A stretch of DNA of 64,000 nucleotides, from the NCBI GenBank assembly GCA_037176725.1, contig JAZBRS010000026.1, forward strand, positions 55,406,501 to 55,470,500, read 5' to 3'. The number at the start of each line of letters is the position of its first letter. The first letter of the stretch is position 1. The notes beneath the pieces are model-generated. The model was not told where the DNA came from. It ran no database searches and was given only the letters and a program-made list of their open reading frames with translations. The stretch comes from Posidonia oceanica (taxonomy: Eukaryota > Streptophyta > Magnoliopsida > Alismatales > Posidoniaceae). Made by a program: the position numbers and the translations under genes. Shown here in pieces: positions 34,673 to 45,993 of the stretch.

Positions 34673-36817
34673 ATGGCCCAGTCTGTCGATGGGCTGCACT
34701 TTACCGCCAATTCAGAGGGGTTTGCCACTTGGGTTCCTCCGGATTTCACCTCTATTCGCTCTGTGCCCTCTGTGACACCAGGATTCCATCCTCAGGCGTC
34801 TAGGGCACTCCCTTCTGCTGCGGGTCTTTGGCAAACTTGCGCCACTCTGGATCCGGTCGTCGAATCTGTCTCGATGACCGCCCCTTGCGTTCCAGAGGCG
34901 CCTCTGACTCCTTCGTCCTTGGGATATGTCGCTCCCGACATCCCTTCCACTGCGGCGACCTTTGCTTTAGGTTCTCAATCTCTTGAGTCTGCCTCCCGGC
35001 CTGTTCTGCAATTCAGTGTTCCCACTCACGGGTCCCCTGAAGCGCGGTATCGGCACCTGATGGACCTTGCCCACACACTGCAGGGTATGGCTCTATCAGT
35101 TCGACCCTCTTGCATTCCTGTTGCTCCCGAGGTTCCTCTGCGGTCTGCTGTTGCACACACTGCACTCCCGCCCAGACCATCGCCCCAGCTACACACTGCT
35201 CCGGTGATGAGGGCGCGGCATTTGTCTCCTGCTTCTGCACAACACCGTGCACTGCATACAACTCCCTTTTCTGGTGATCAGTCTCTCGGACTGGTTGGAG
35301 CACGGTATCCCACTGGTTCACTGCCCGGCATCGTGCCTGTGCAGCAACCGTTGCTCCAACAATCTGCATCACGCACTACACAACATATTGCCCATCCATC
35401 TCCCTTGCATCAGGTTCAGAACCCAGCATGCTTTCCTACCTACACTGCACGCACGCACGGATACACCGGCCATCCCGTTGCTCCACCAGGCGACGTGATG
35501 GTGGATCCAGAGGAGCACTTAGGTGCGACCCACTCGGCGTATGTGGTCTCTGCCCCTGTTGCCTCATCTCCTATGGCAACCAATCCAGACCCCATCAATG
35601 ACAGGATGGATGTTCTGGAGAAAGCACTACGTCTAGTGCAGGGCAAGGACCACCAGTCTTACCAGTTTCGCGACCTTTGTCTCTTTCCCGAGGCCGCACT
35701 CCCTTCGAAGTTCCGCATCCCGGTCTTCGACAAATACAATGGTAAAGGCTGTCCTATTTCGCATCTGAAGGCATACTGCGGGGACCTTGCTCAGCTTCAG
35801 GCTAATGAAAGGCTCCTTATCTGCCTGTTTCAGAAGAGTTTGACCGGCCCCGCGCTCAAGTGGTTCACTTCCCTTGACATGGCCACGGTTCGAACTTGGA
35901 CGGATCTTTCTCAGGCCTTCCTTGAGCAGTATGCTTTCAACCTCGACCTGATCCCTAAGAGGGAGGATCTTGTCGCCATCCGGTAGAGACCCCAAGAGCC
36001 ATTTGGGGAGTATGTCGGTCGCTGGCGTTCCTTAGCCGCCCAAGTCAAAGATAAACCCTCCGAGGAGGATTCTATCGAGATGATCGTTAAAGGGGCGCTA
36101 CCAGTGATTGGGACTCTGCTTTGCATTCAGCACATCACTAGTCATGCATCGTTGATTAGGGCTGGTGTCCGCGTGAAAAGCTCGCTGCAAAGTGGGCATT
36201 TCCCCGCACTTTCTGCATTGGCTAGGCAGGCCAACACCTCCAGCATTCGCCGCGGCAACAACAACAACAGCTCCACTCCGGACCGCTCCGAACAGCTCTC
36301 CGAGTTATGCGTCGATCCTCCCGAAGAGCCTGCCTATGCAGAGAGTCAACTAGACCCTTTTCCGCTAGAGCACGCACCTAATTTTGCACCCACTGAGCAC
36401 ACTGCCACTGTCGAGCCCGTGCATCACGTCGCACCCGCTCGGCAAGGACTCCACCCAGGGCAAAGACGACCTCGTCGAGCTGAGTGTGATTACACGCCTC
36501 TCCCCGGACCACTGAGTGTCATCTTCCCTCAAGTTGAGTCGCTCCTGAGACTCCCGGCTGTCCGTCCGTCACCAAATCCCCCTCCGTGGTGGCATGATAC
36601 GGATCAGTTCTGCAGTTTCCATCGGGCCACCGGGCACTCGACGGACAACTGCCTCGCTCTCCGGGATGCCGTTCAACGCCTGATCGACCGCAGGATCGTC
36701 AGCGTTGGCGAGCAGGAGCATGCACATACACATACACCTGCACTTGCACTTGCATGCCCTAGTGTAGCCAATCCTTCCTCTGCTGGGACCTCGGGGGGTT
36801 ACCCCAATCTTTTCTGA
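34673..36817 (+). pseudogene. gag: Retrotransposon gag with one nonsense codon
   Basis: Collinear over its full 715 codons (stop included) with the intact M1 gag, with many amino-acid substitutions but no frameshift. A TAG at 35984-35986 (codon 438) replaces the CAG seen in M1, cutting the protein in the middle of the Gag core, after KREDLVAI. The frame is open again to the normal stop; the downstream piece contains RWRSLAAQVKDKPSEEDSIE, the Asn run and the CX2HX4HX4C knuckle. A C-to-T change at CAG is consistent with deamination of a methylated plant repeat. P2 must have been mobilised with this gag intact or with Gag supplied in trans. Confidence 0.9.
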
Positions 36818-37139
36818 ATCCCGCTCTACTCCGATGGATCCTTCTGGTCCCCATCGGCGCGATCCCCTTCTTCCATCCTCCCTATCTCGTCCGAGGGACG
36901 CTCGGAGATGCAACGGCAGCGTCGACAGCACGACCAGGCACAGCGCCATCCTGGTAAGTCCTTCTAACCTCTCTTTTGTTTTCTGCATTGTCTTTTCTTT
37001 CCGTTTAGTTTTTTTTTTTTTGGTTTTTCGCCTAGCCTGAAAATCATAAAAAGCATAAAATCAACGAAACTCATTAAAAAGCATGCATCTCTTCTACTTC
37101 TTGCATTCATCTCATATCATCCACGGGCTGGCAACCCTA

Positions 37140-37270
37140 ACTGCTCGGCGATAGGTCCGTTAACCTATCATCCTCGGGCTGGCAACCCCAACTGCTCGGC
37201 GATAGGTCCGTTAACCTATCATTCGGGCTGATATCCCTAACTATTCGGCGATAGGTCCGTCAACCTATCA
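37140..37270 (+). repeat. Hairpin modules GATAGG-TCCGTTAA-CCTATC (P2)
   Basis: Three modules, each preceded by GGGCTG(G/A)(C/T)A and AACT(G/A)(C/T)TCGGC. The loop is TCCGTTAA or TCCGTCAA and the arms are perfect 6-bp complements. Confidence 0.85.
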
Positions 37271-38891
37271 CCTCGCATTGCACATAGCTATCATCTCATG
37301 CATTCATCTCATCCTGTACGTACCTGTCATCATGCATATCACCTTCCACATACATGTCATTTCATGCATCCTGTAAAGCAAAAACGCCAAAAAAATCAAG
37401 AAAATCAAAAAACGTAAAAATATTTTCTCGCATTGCTGTCGGTTTTCCCTTTTATGTTTTCTTAAACCTGAAAAACCATAAAAAATACAAAACCAATGCA
37501 AAAACCCAAAAACATGCTTGTCCCTTCCCTTCTAAAAAATACAAAACCCATAAACATTTGTATAATCAGAAACCTGGCTATGGACAAACAAGCAGCGCCA
37601 AGAGGATGTCAAGCAGCGACGGTCTCAGGTAGGTCTCACCCGAGCAACGCCATCTCTTGCATGTGGCCACAAAGTGAGACTGAGAGCAGAATAGAGCATC
37701 CCGCTGAGTTTCAGAACACTACAAGCAGGATCCACCTTATCAAGAGAGTCCACCGAACATGGAGAGGACCGAAGCAGAGCGGAGCATAGCCAGAGGCTGT
37801 GAGCACACATTGCAGAGGCTGAGGGTGTACGCGGATCAGCCAAACTCTTAATGCCTCATCAGGGACTGTTACCCCAAGAGGACGAAGTCATGCATATCCA
37901 AAAGAATAGAGATCATGTGAGCAAAAGAATATGATAACATGATATGCATGCTGAGCACAAAAGAAAAAATGAAGAAAGAAGTTGAAGAAAGAAGGCACTC
38001 ATGAGAGGAGTGATTCGGACGAGCGTCTAAGCCACCTCAGTTATCAACGTCAAGCGCCACACTGGCAACTGCACAAGACATCATATCTGGAGGACCTGGC
38101 CCCACCCTCCGAGCGCAGCAGCACGCTCCAACCCCTGTGCAGACAACACTCATTTCCAAGAATGTTAGATGCAGATCCAATCACTCATGAGGGGAAAAGA
38201 AACATCATCCTGTGAGCGTCAAAAGCGGTAGTCGGTCCCCGAGGAATTAAGACGGAGGCTGTGAAGCTGCATCCAACGCTTCTGCTACCTACCTGCAGCC
38301 AAAGGCTATTCTCTGCGAAGCCAAAGCCTCATCCCGAGCCAAGAGTGAGAAAGAGAGCCACCGACCACAACTCGGCATGGCGTTGCTCGAGAATCGAGTC
38401 TCCTGAGTTAGAAAGTGCAGAAGCACCCTCTTGGCAATTGCTTTGAGTCCAAAGCCACCCAAAAAATGCATGCTGTAATATACTATCACCTTCTTTCCTC
38501 TCTGTTTTCGAAAACTGGAGTCAAGGATGAGCACTTTTGCCTAACCTCGCTCAGAGGCTCTGCGTTTTTCAAAAGTTTTGCTGCCCACCGCGTTGGGTAG
38601 GTCCTTGATGACCGGCATGTCCCTCGTTTGTCACCTCGTGACGCTACGAAGCATGCCCGTGCTGAGACCATTGCACGCCCACCACGGGGGGTTTCCCGTT
38701 TTCTACGTATCCATTCGCATCCCTCATTCTTTGCATCCGGGCTGGCAACCCTAACTGCTCGGCGATAGGTCTGTTAACCTATCATCCTCGGGCTGGTACC
38801 CCAAACTGCTCGACGATGGGTTCGTCAACCTATCATCCATCCGCCTGTTCATCCACCCATTGCATTCTGGTGCCAGGGGCGCTTCGGCTGT

Positions 38892-39091
38892 CCCCTGGTA
38901 TCATTCTGATACCAGGGGCATCTTTTTCAGCTGCCTTATGGTATCGTCCCCCTCTTTCTTTGCATCTGGGCTGGCACCCCTAACTGCCCGGCGATAGGTT
39001 CATCAACCTATCATCCATTCATCTATCCATCATCGCATTTCGGTACCAGGAGTACTTCGGCTGTCCCCTGGTATCATCCTGATACCAGGGG
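38892..39091 (+). repeat. Two 11-bp-stem hairpins CCCCTGGTATC/GATACCAGGGG
   Basis: Perfect 11-bp stems with 5-nt loops at 38892-38918 (loop ATTCT) and 39065-39091 (loop ATCCT). M3 has the same stem with loop AGGGAG at 52994-53021, and M2 has imperfect copies near 25139 and 25371. Confidence 0.85.
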
Positions 39092-39224
39092 CATCTTGTT
39101 TGCTGCCCCTCGGTATCCCATTTCCATCCTCGTTTGGGCTGACATCCCCAACTGTCGCGGGAGCGTCTCCGAACCTCTGCTGCACCTTCGGGTTCGGCAT
39201 CCCGCCCCCTTTCCACCCTCAGCG

Positions 39225-39475
39225 GGCTGATAGCCCTAACTATCCGGCGATGAGTCCGTTAACTCCTCATTCGGACTGATAGCCCTAACTATCCGGCGAT
39301 GAGTCTGTTAACTCCTCGTTCGGGCTGATAGCCCTAACTATCCGGTGATGAGTCCGTTAACTCCTCGTTTGGGCTGATAGCCCTAACTATCCGGTGATGA
39401 GTCCGTTAACTCCTCGTTCGGGCTGATAGCCCTAACTATCCGGCGATAAGTCCGTTAACTTATCACCTCATTTCG
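39225..39475 (+). repeat. 49-bp tandem array of paired hairpins (P2)
   Basis: Five units of period 49 bp. Each contains GATAG-CCCTAA-CTATC followed by GATGAGTCCGTTAACTCCTC. The last unit switches to GATAAG-TCCGTTAA-CTTATC, with both arms altered together. Confidence 0.9.
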
Positions 39476-40348
39476 TCGTAGTTTAATAGCATTCTGTTGC
39501 ATATCATGGCATATCATCAGCATTTGCATTGCATGACATCATGTAGCTTCCTTGTGTCCTCTGTAGAGTCAGTCCTAGTAACTGCATTCCATCATTGCAC
39601 GGGCATGGCATGCTTGGGAATCGAACTCCGGGCTCGTGTATTGCCTAAGGTATCATCCTTGGCACCCGCATGACTTTCGCAGCTTGCCAGCTTTGGATGA
39701 TACTCGCAGTAGTATGCGGCCTTGGGATCGTCTTCCCGGTTCCGTATGCCCGGCGCTCCGCTGTTTATACCCTGCATTCCACTACATAACATTGCATAAC
39801 ATTGCACCCTTATTGCGCTACTACTCCTCTGTGGTCCTTACACCAACTTCCGCACTTCGCCTTCCCGGGCCCGCGTCCGCCACCGCATGCACATCCACAG
39901 CATATTTACTTTTTAGTACTTTACTTCTCAGCACTTTACTTTCCAGCCTTTACTTTCAGCACTTGCATCGCCTATGCCTACAGCAGAAGCTTGGCACACG
40001 GCCCCCCGCGTTAGAGCTGCACACCGCTCAGCGCACCCCCTCGCCCGACTCTCCCGAAGTAGTGTCCGGCGATCTTGCATTGCATTTTCCACCCTCCCGC
40101 GTGCATGCACCATCTCGCTTTCTCCCAGAGGAGTACAGCGCAGTAAGCTTTAGCATAAGCATACCATTCGCATTACACTCTTAGCATTCATCCATCTGCA
40201 CCCTGCATTTTGCATTGCGGCAACGGGCTACGATTTTCGGTGCATCCGCCGGATAAGTAGCTCACGCCCATAGCAACTCGCTGCTCCCGCCGGTCAGATG
40301 GGGTGTCTTGTCAACCCTGAGCAGCGGCCTCGCTCTGCTTGACCTTGC

Positions 40349-40363
40349 TCAGGGAGGGGCATC
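40349..40363 (+). promoter_or_regulatory. Polypurine tract of P2
   Basis: TCAGGGAGGGGCATC ends exactly at the TG of the 3' LTR. Confidence 0.78.
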
Positions 40364-43300
40364 TGTTGACACCCCATCTTGACAGGCTTGGATCCTTGGA
40401 GCCTTCCTAGTGATTGCTGGACTCAAACCTAACCCAAAACCAAACCCTAATCCTCTTCTTTACCCTCCAAAATCAGCCCATCTTGACCCAAGCCTTTACC
40501 CCTCTTTCCAAGCTCAAAACCTAGACAAAATCCATAGGAAAACACACCAACACCCACTTAGCAAGCCTACCCAAGAACCTAGAAATTTCCAAACCTAGAC
40601 CATTCCCAAAAACCCTAGAAAACCTAGGCAAAACTCCCCTTTTTCTACACCTTGAAACCCCTCCAAAACCTTCTTAGAATCAAACCAAAACTTCAGAACC
40701 AACACCCCAAACCCTAGACTGCCCACTCACCAATTTTCATCCCATTCCAAGACCTTTAAGACCCCCTTTCATCCAAATTATCCTTTTCTCTCTCTAGGAT
40801 TATCATTTTCTCTCTCCTCTCTCTCTCCTGATTATCATCTCTCTTTTCATCCCCTTTTTGCCCTTTTTCTGGCTGGCTGTGGGCCCCCTTTGTACTTCTA
40901 TCCTTTCTCTATCTTATTCCTATTTTTACCTTATTTTTAGCTTTTTTCCTGAATTTTAAAAATCATTTCTCTCCAACCTATCTCTTTTCCTTTTATTTCC
41001 CTCTTTTTCCTTTTTCCTTCTTCCTTCTCTTTTCCTTTGCCTTCTCTTGCAAAAATCCATAAAAACCCCTAAAAATCTGTAAAACCCCAAAACATAAAAG
41101 AAACAAATCAGAACCCTAAGAAAAACAATTAAAAAACATTAAACAAGCAATTAAAAACCTAAACTTAACTAAATCAAACTAAAAGGAAAACCAAGCATGT
41201 AAGCTAAAAAATGCAAAACAAATCAAAAGAAAACACTGAAAAATCAAGGAAAAAACTAAAATAAAACCAAAACCCACTAAAAGTAAAAACCCCATCAAAA
41301 GAACTAAAAAACAAACCCTAAAAAGAAGAATTAAAAAACAAACACTAAAACAAGTAATTAAAGAAACAAAGAGACTTAACCTAACAAACCTAAGAAAAGA
41401 AAAAACAAATTGAAAGCTTAATTAAAAGGAAAAGAAAAACACATCCAAAAGACTTAAAAACACCCCAGCAAACTAGAAAAATCTAACTAAAAAACTTCAA
41501 GAAAAATCAACAAATAAAAATCAAAGCATAATTTAAAAGACTTAAGAAAAAAAAAAAACCTAAGAAGACTAAGACTTAAAAACCTGAAAACAACCCTGAT
41601 TAATACGAAAATAAATCCTAAAAAATCCTAATCAATATCCTAAGTGTCCAACAAGGGAAACACAATTTTTAAAACAATTTAAAAAAGGTTTAACAAACAT
41701 TTAATCAAGTGAAAACTAATTAAAAGCAAAACCAAAAACCCTAAAACCCTAATCAAGCCCAAAACACATTAATCAACCCAAAATGGCCATTAAAAAATTT
41801 AATTAAAATCCTAATCTACATCACAACCTTTCTAGTATTTTTATTTATTTTTAGTTCCTTTTTACTAATTTTATTTTTTCCCATTCTACCCTCTCTTCTT
41901 TCTTACTTCTCTTTTTCTTTCTTTCCTTTCCTTACTGGGCCCAATCCAGCCCGTTTTTCTTTTTTCTTTTATTTCTTCGGCCCACAGTCCGGCCTCCTTC
42001 TTCCTCCTTCTTCCCCACCTTCTGCATTTTTTTTTTTTTTTCCTCAGCTTCTCTCCCGCGAGCGGCCAGCTACAGGGCTCCCTCTCCTTTTTAATTTTCA
42101 AGCTCTCCCTCTCCATCAGATCACCTACAGAGCTCGCCGCTCCTCCCTTCTCTCAGCACCATTTCCGGGAGGCATTGAATGCCAGTCGCCTCGCCGACAC
42201 CCGTCGTTTCTGCTGCAGTGCCGCCGGTGGAATTCAAACCACCAGCTCGCACCCAGCAGTCCCCTCCTCCTGATAAAAGCCAGCCCTTCAATCCATTTTC
42301 ATCGCCTTTTCGCCACCTGAGAGAGAGAGCTGAGAAATCCAGAGAATTCTCCCGCAAACTTCCCACTTCTTCACCCTCTGAATCCAGTAGAACCTTCCCT
42401 TCTTTCTCCCCCGAAACCAGCCCGTTCCAGCCTCGAATTCCCTTCCATTTTCATCCCCCAAATTCACCTAGCACACCAGCATTCCTCCTCCACCATCCCA
42501 TTGCCTTTCCACTGCACGAAACACCTTCAAATCACCCGGAACACCAACCAGAACCCAACACAATTCCCCTCAGCAATTCCCTCCACTCCAGCCCACAACC
42601 TTCTCCCAAAATCCACCCAGAGACTCGCCTGAACTTCACCTTCCCAAAGCACCGTACCTTCAGCCCCATCCTCCACCACAGACCGAGAAATCCACAACAA
42701 ACACTTGCCTTCTCCACTGACCAGAAACCGACCCAACCTCCAAATCTTCTCCACGCTCTCCAGAAGCCCAATCCAACAATCCAGAACCGTTCCCCGGACC
42801 TCCAGCAATCCCCCGGAGGGTCCCATCCAGCCTGAGGAGCAGCAAACACTCCCCCCGGCCTCCGGCTGCCACTCTGAACCCACGACCTGCCGGATCTCTC
42901 TCCGGTCTGCACAGCTCGTGTCTGATCATCTGGGAAGCTCCGGAGGACCGTTCTGAGGTGACTCCAGCCCTCGTGAGCAGCGGACAGTGCCCGCAGCGAC
43001 CGGACAGACGCCGTTGACCAGCTCCGACACTGCTGAGGTCGGGAGGACGCTCCAGACACGGACGTAGGTATTTTCTTACCTTCCCCGCTCTCTCTCCTCC
43101 TCCTGCTGCTTCCCCGCCGATCAGAGTCAGCTTCCAAGCCCTCCAGACGCTCCTGCAGCTCGCCGGTCTTCCTGTCTTCTCCGGCGCCGGTCCCCTGATC
43201 TCCGGATGCTCCGCCCAGCAGAACGGACTCCCGACGATTCCCAGAGCTCCGCACGGTCGCCGGCTACGTCCTCCGCCGTCTCGCGCCTCCCCAAGCCCCC

Positions 43301-45988
43301 TGTGTCGGCGGTGGTGAGCGCCGGTGGTTCACTGCTATAGTGCCAGCCACCGCCGGCAAATCACTGTTTATTTATTTTCTTAGTTATAAGATTTCTGTGC
43401 AGATATTGCATGATTGCCTTAACTTTTTTAATTTTTGCGTTTCAGTCCTCTGTCCATTTAATATGCTTAGTTTTTAATTAAAAACCATGCTAAATTGCTG
43501 CTTTTATCTCTACTTTTCTGTATTTGCAATCTAGTCCTGTTACTGTGCTGTGCTGTTGTATTATTTTGCATTTTAGCCCCTCTGTTTTCGTTTTTTGCAC
43601 TTAGGTCCTGCAGTAAATCAGTTCATTTAATTGCATATAGTTTACCATATGAAATTACATTCTGCATCCCCACATGTTTCTGATTTTGCATATAGGTCCA
43701 TGCACTGTAGTAACTTAAGTTTTATTTTTTATTTTTGCTTGTTGCATTGCATCTTCTTCCCTCTGTTTTCTGACATTTGCATTTAGGTCCATTTTAAATG
43801 GACAGTAACTATTTGCATGCATTTTTGCTTACTGCATTGCATTTTGGCCCCTGTTTTTTTTCAAAAATTGCACATCAGTCCTTTTCAGTGTTTTCAGAGC
43901 ATATTTACCATACAAAATTGCATATTTGACCCCTGCATGATTCAAAAATCACACATAGGTCCTTGCATCCTTTAAAAAATCATGCGAAAAGACTGTTTTG
44001 CCCCTAAAGTTGCATCTTAGCTCCTATGCTTACAAAATTGCATGTAGACCCTCCACTTGCATTCCCAGGCTCCCCAGAACCCTGTTTTCTAGAAAATTTG
44101 CATTTTAGACCCTAGTTTTTCCAAAATTGCATCCTGATTTCCTTTTATTTTTAAAACTTCTTCCAATGCATACCCTCTTTTCAAATTAGCTTTCTGAGCC
44201 CAGTCTTTTGCAAAATAACCCTCTGCCCTCTCCTGTTTTCAAAATCCTCCTTTGTGAACCCCATCTTTTGTGAAAATTTGCATTTTAGCCCCTTTTCTTT
44301 TTCAAAAATGCTTTTGAACTCCTGTCTTTTCCAAGTTTGTTCCCCTTGTTTCTTCTTGCTTGTGCATGCATTCTGCATTTATTTTGTCTTGCATTTTAGC
44401 ATCCCTCTGCACAGACTAAGCACTTTTAGCTCCCCTTCACTTGGGAGGACCTTTTACACACCCCTAGGACCTCCTGAACACCTAGATCTATTCTTCTCCC
44501 TTGTTCTGGCCCTTCTGCCTTAAAGCTGCAATATCTTCCGATCCGGCCGTTGGATCTTCTCAAGTAAGCTGCCCAGGCGACCGCAGCGAAGCGCTCTTCA
44601 GCATGGACCAAGCAGATCTCAGATCAGGCCCCTAGATTTCCAGGTACGTCCTCCTGAACTCCTACATTGCATTCATTTGCATGCCATTTGCATAGTTTTC
44701 CTCGTTTTCGATTTCTGTCTCTTTGAGCATGTAGAATAGGGCCTCCTCTTCTTGTCTATCAACTCAGATCCCTGCTTCGCGTTCCCCTGTGGACTTTGTG
44801 TTGTGTTTTCCCTGGATTCACCACTTAATGTGACTTTCTTCCCCCTTTTCCACGATCCGATCGCATCGCGAGCTTTGGGCAGCATGCGAGACACACCGTG
44901 GAACGGTTTAGTGGGAAATGGTCGCAAGAGAGGTGGTAATCCCCCCGTTTGCTCACTCTCCCCTTTGTAGGTCTTCACACCTACTCTGTGTGGCTCCGAA
45001 CAGCGCATGTTCTCACACATGCGTTGTTCTGCTTCTCCTTTTACTGCTTCTAATCTTTTCCTTGCATTTGCATTCGCACAGCTTTTTCGAGGTTTTATCT
45101 CGCAGTTTTGGCACCGTTTTGCGTGCCCGTTCTCGTTTTGGCACCGTTTTGCGTGCCTGCTTTGTCTTTCGCGTCGTTTTGCGCGCTCGCCCTGTTTTTG
45201 GCACAGTTTTGCGTGCCCGTCATCGCTTTTTGCACCGATTTGCGTGCCGCCTTGCTTTCTTGCCCGTTTTGCGTGCCAACCTTGTCTTTTTGCACCGTTT
45301 TGCACGCTTTCTTGTTTTTGCCTCGTTTTGCGTGCTTTACGCCGTTTTCTCTTGCATGTCGATCGCATTGCATGGTTTTACCATTGTTTTGCTTTTTCGC
45401 TTGCATTTGCATATAGGGCTGTGATGCTTACTGCCTAGAGTTCTCACGAGCCAGGTTTCGCCCGGTTCGGAACACAGACAGCGTAGCTGAGCACTTAGAC
45501 AGCACGTTTACTTCCTTGCCCTGCATCTCTCCACTTAGAGCACACCTTGAGCATTCATTTAGGCATTCATAGGCACATAGGCATTCAATCCTGCATTTCC
45601 CTGCGTATGCGAGCGTAAGCCTAGAAAGACCGATTTTCGGGCGTGTCGGGGGTGCCTAACACCTTCCCCGCACGTAACAGGAGTCCTTGCCCTGTCTTTT
45701 GGCCCGCAATGACCGTACTGCCCTTATCCTAGGCTAGAGTCATCTCTTTTGCATGAATTTGCATTTGTTTCCTTTGCATTGCTTTGCTTTGCATTCCTTG
45801 CTTGGTTTTGCGTGTTAATTCACGTATTCCCCCGGTTTTCCTTGTCTCCCGTTAATAGACATGGTGGCGACTCTGATTTGTCTTATCTTTCTCTTTTCTC
45901 CTCGATTTCAAGTGTTTTCGAGTCGAGCCTCTTCCTCGGATCCAATCGCCGCTAAATAGCGAGCCTGATTCCGATCAAGATCGCTACA
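40364..45988 (+). mobile_element. P2 3' LTR (5625 bp)
   Basis: Near-identical to the 5' LTR. Landmarks: ATTATC array 40776-40846; TATA-like GATAAAAG 42272-42279; donor 1 changed to GTAG|GTATTT at 43067/43068; pseudo-acceptor array 43375-44395; donor 2 CCAG|GTACGT at 44643/44644; hairpin array 45105-45345; conserved U5 block 45600-45740; PBS look-alike 45865-45875. The terminal CCGATCAAGATCGCTACA differs from the 5' copy by GG to AA. Confidence 0.93.
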
Positions 45989-45993
45989 CAATC
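45989..45993 (+). repeat. Target-site duplication CAATC, right of P2
   Basis: Matches 27760-27764. M3 LTR sequence resumes immediately after it. Confidence 0.95.

Larger units (their letters stand above)
36818..40348 (+). other. P2 post-gag untranslated region (no pol)
   Basis: About 3.5 kb without a credible coding frame. In order: donor-like CTG|GTAAGT at 36953/36954 followed by a T-rich run; hairpin modules 37140-37270; an A-rich conserved stretch 37370-37600; a unique conserved block 37620-38690 (shared with M2 25670-26620); hairpin tract 38735-39475; a short TTTACTT repeat 39905-39965; a terminal conserved block from about 40195. The first 135 bp, to the donor, have a third-frame reading that could be a short gag extension. 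Confidence 0.75.
27765..45988 (+). mobile_element. P2: complete non-autonomous gag-only LTR retrotransposon (18224 bp)
   Basis: Both LTRs, PBS, polypurine tract and a perfect CAATC duplication are present, so this is a whole insertion. The 6971-bp internal region encodes only gag. Some 3.5 kb follows gag with no protease, reverse transcriptase, RNase H or integrase motif in any frame. This is the organisation named TR-GAG in plants. The two LTRs differ in length by 3 bp and by scattered substitutions, which suggests a fairly recent insertion. It lies inside the 3' LTR of M3. Confidence 0.93.

Noticed and set aside
37620..38690. A degenerate pol remnant in P2 and M2
   Set aside because: The block is conserved between P2 and M2, but no reverse transcriptase (YxDD), RNase H or protease motif could be read in any frame. 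It is left as untranslated region.
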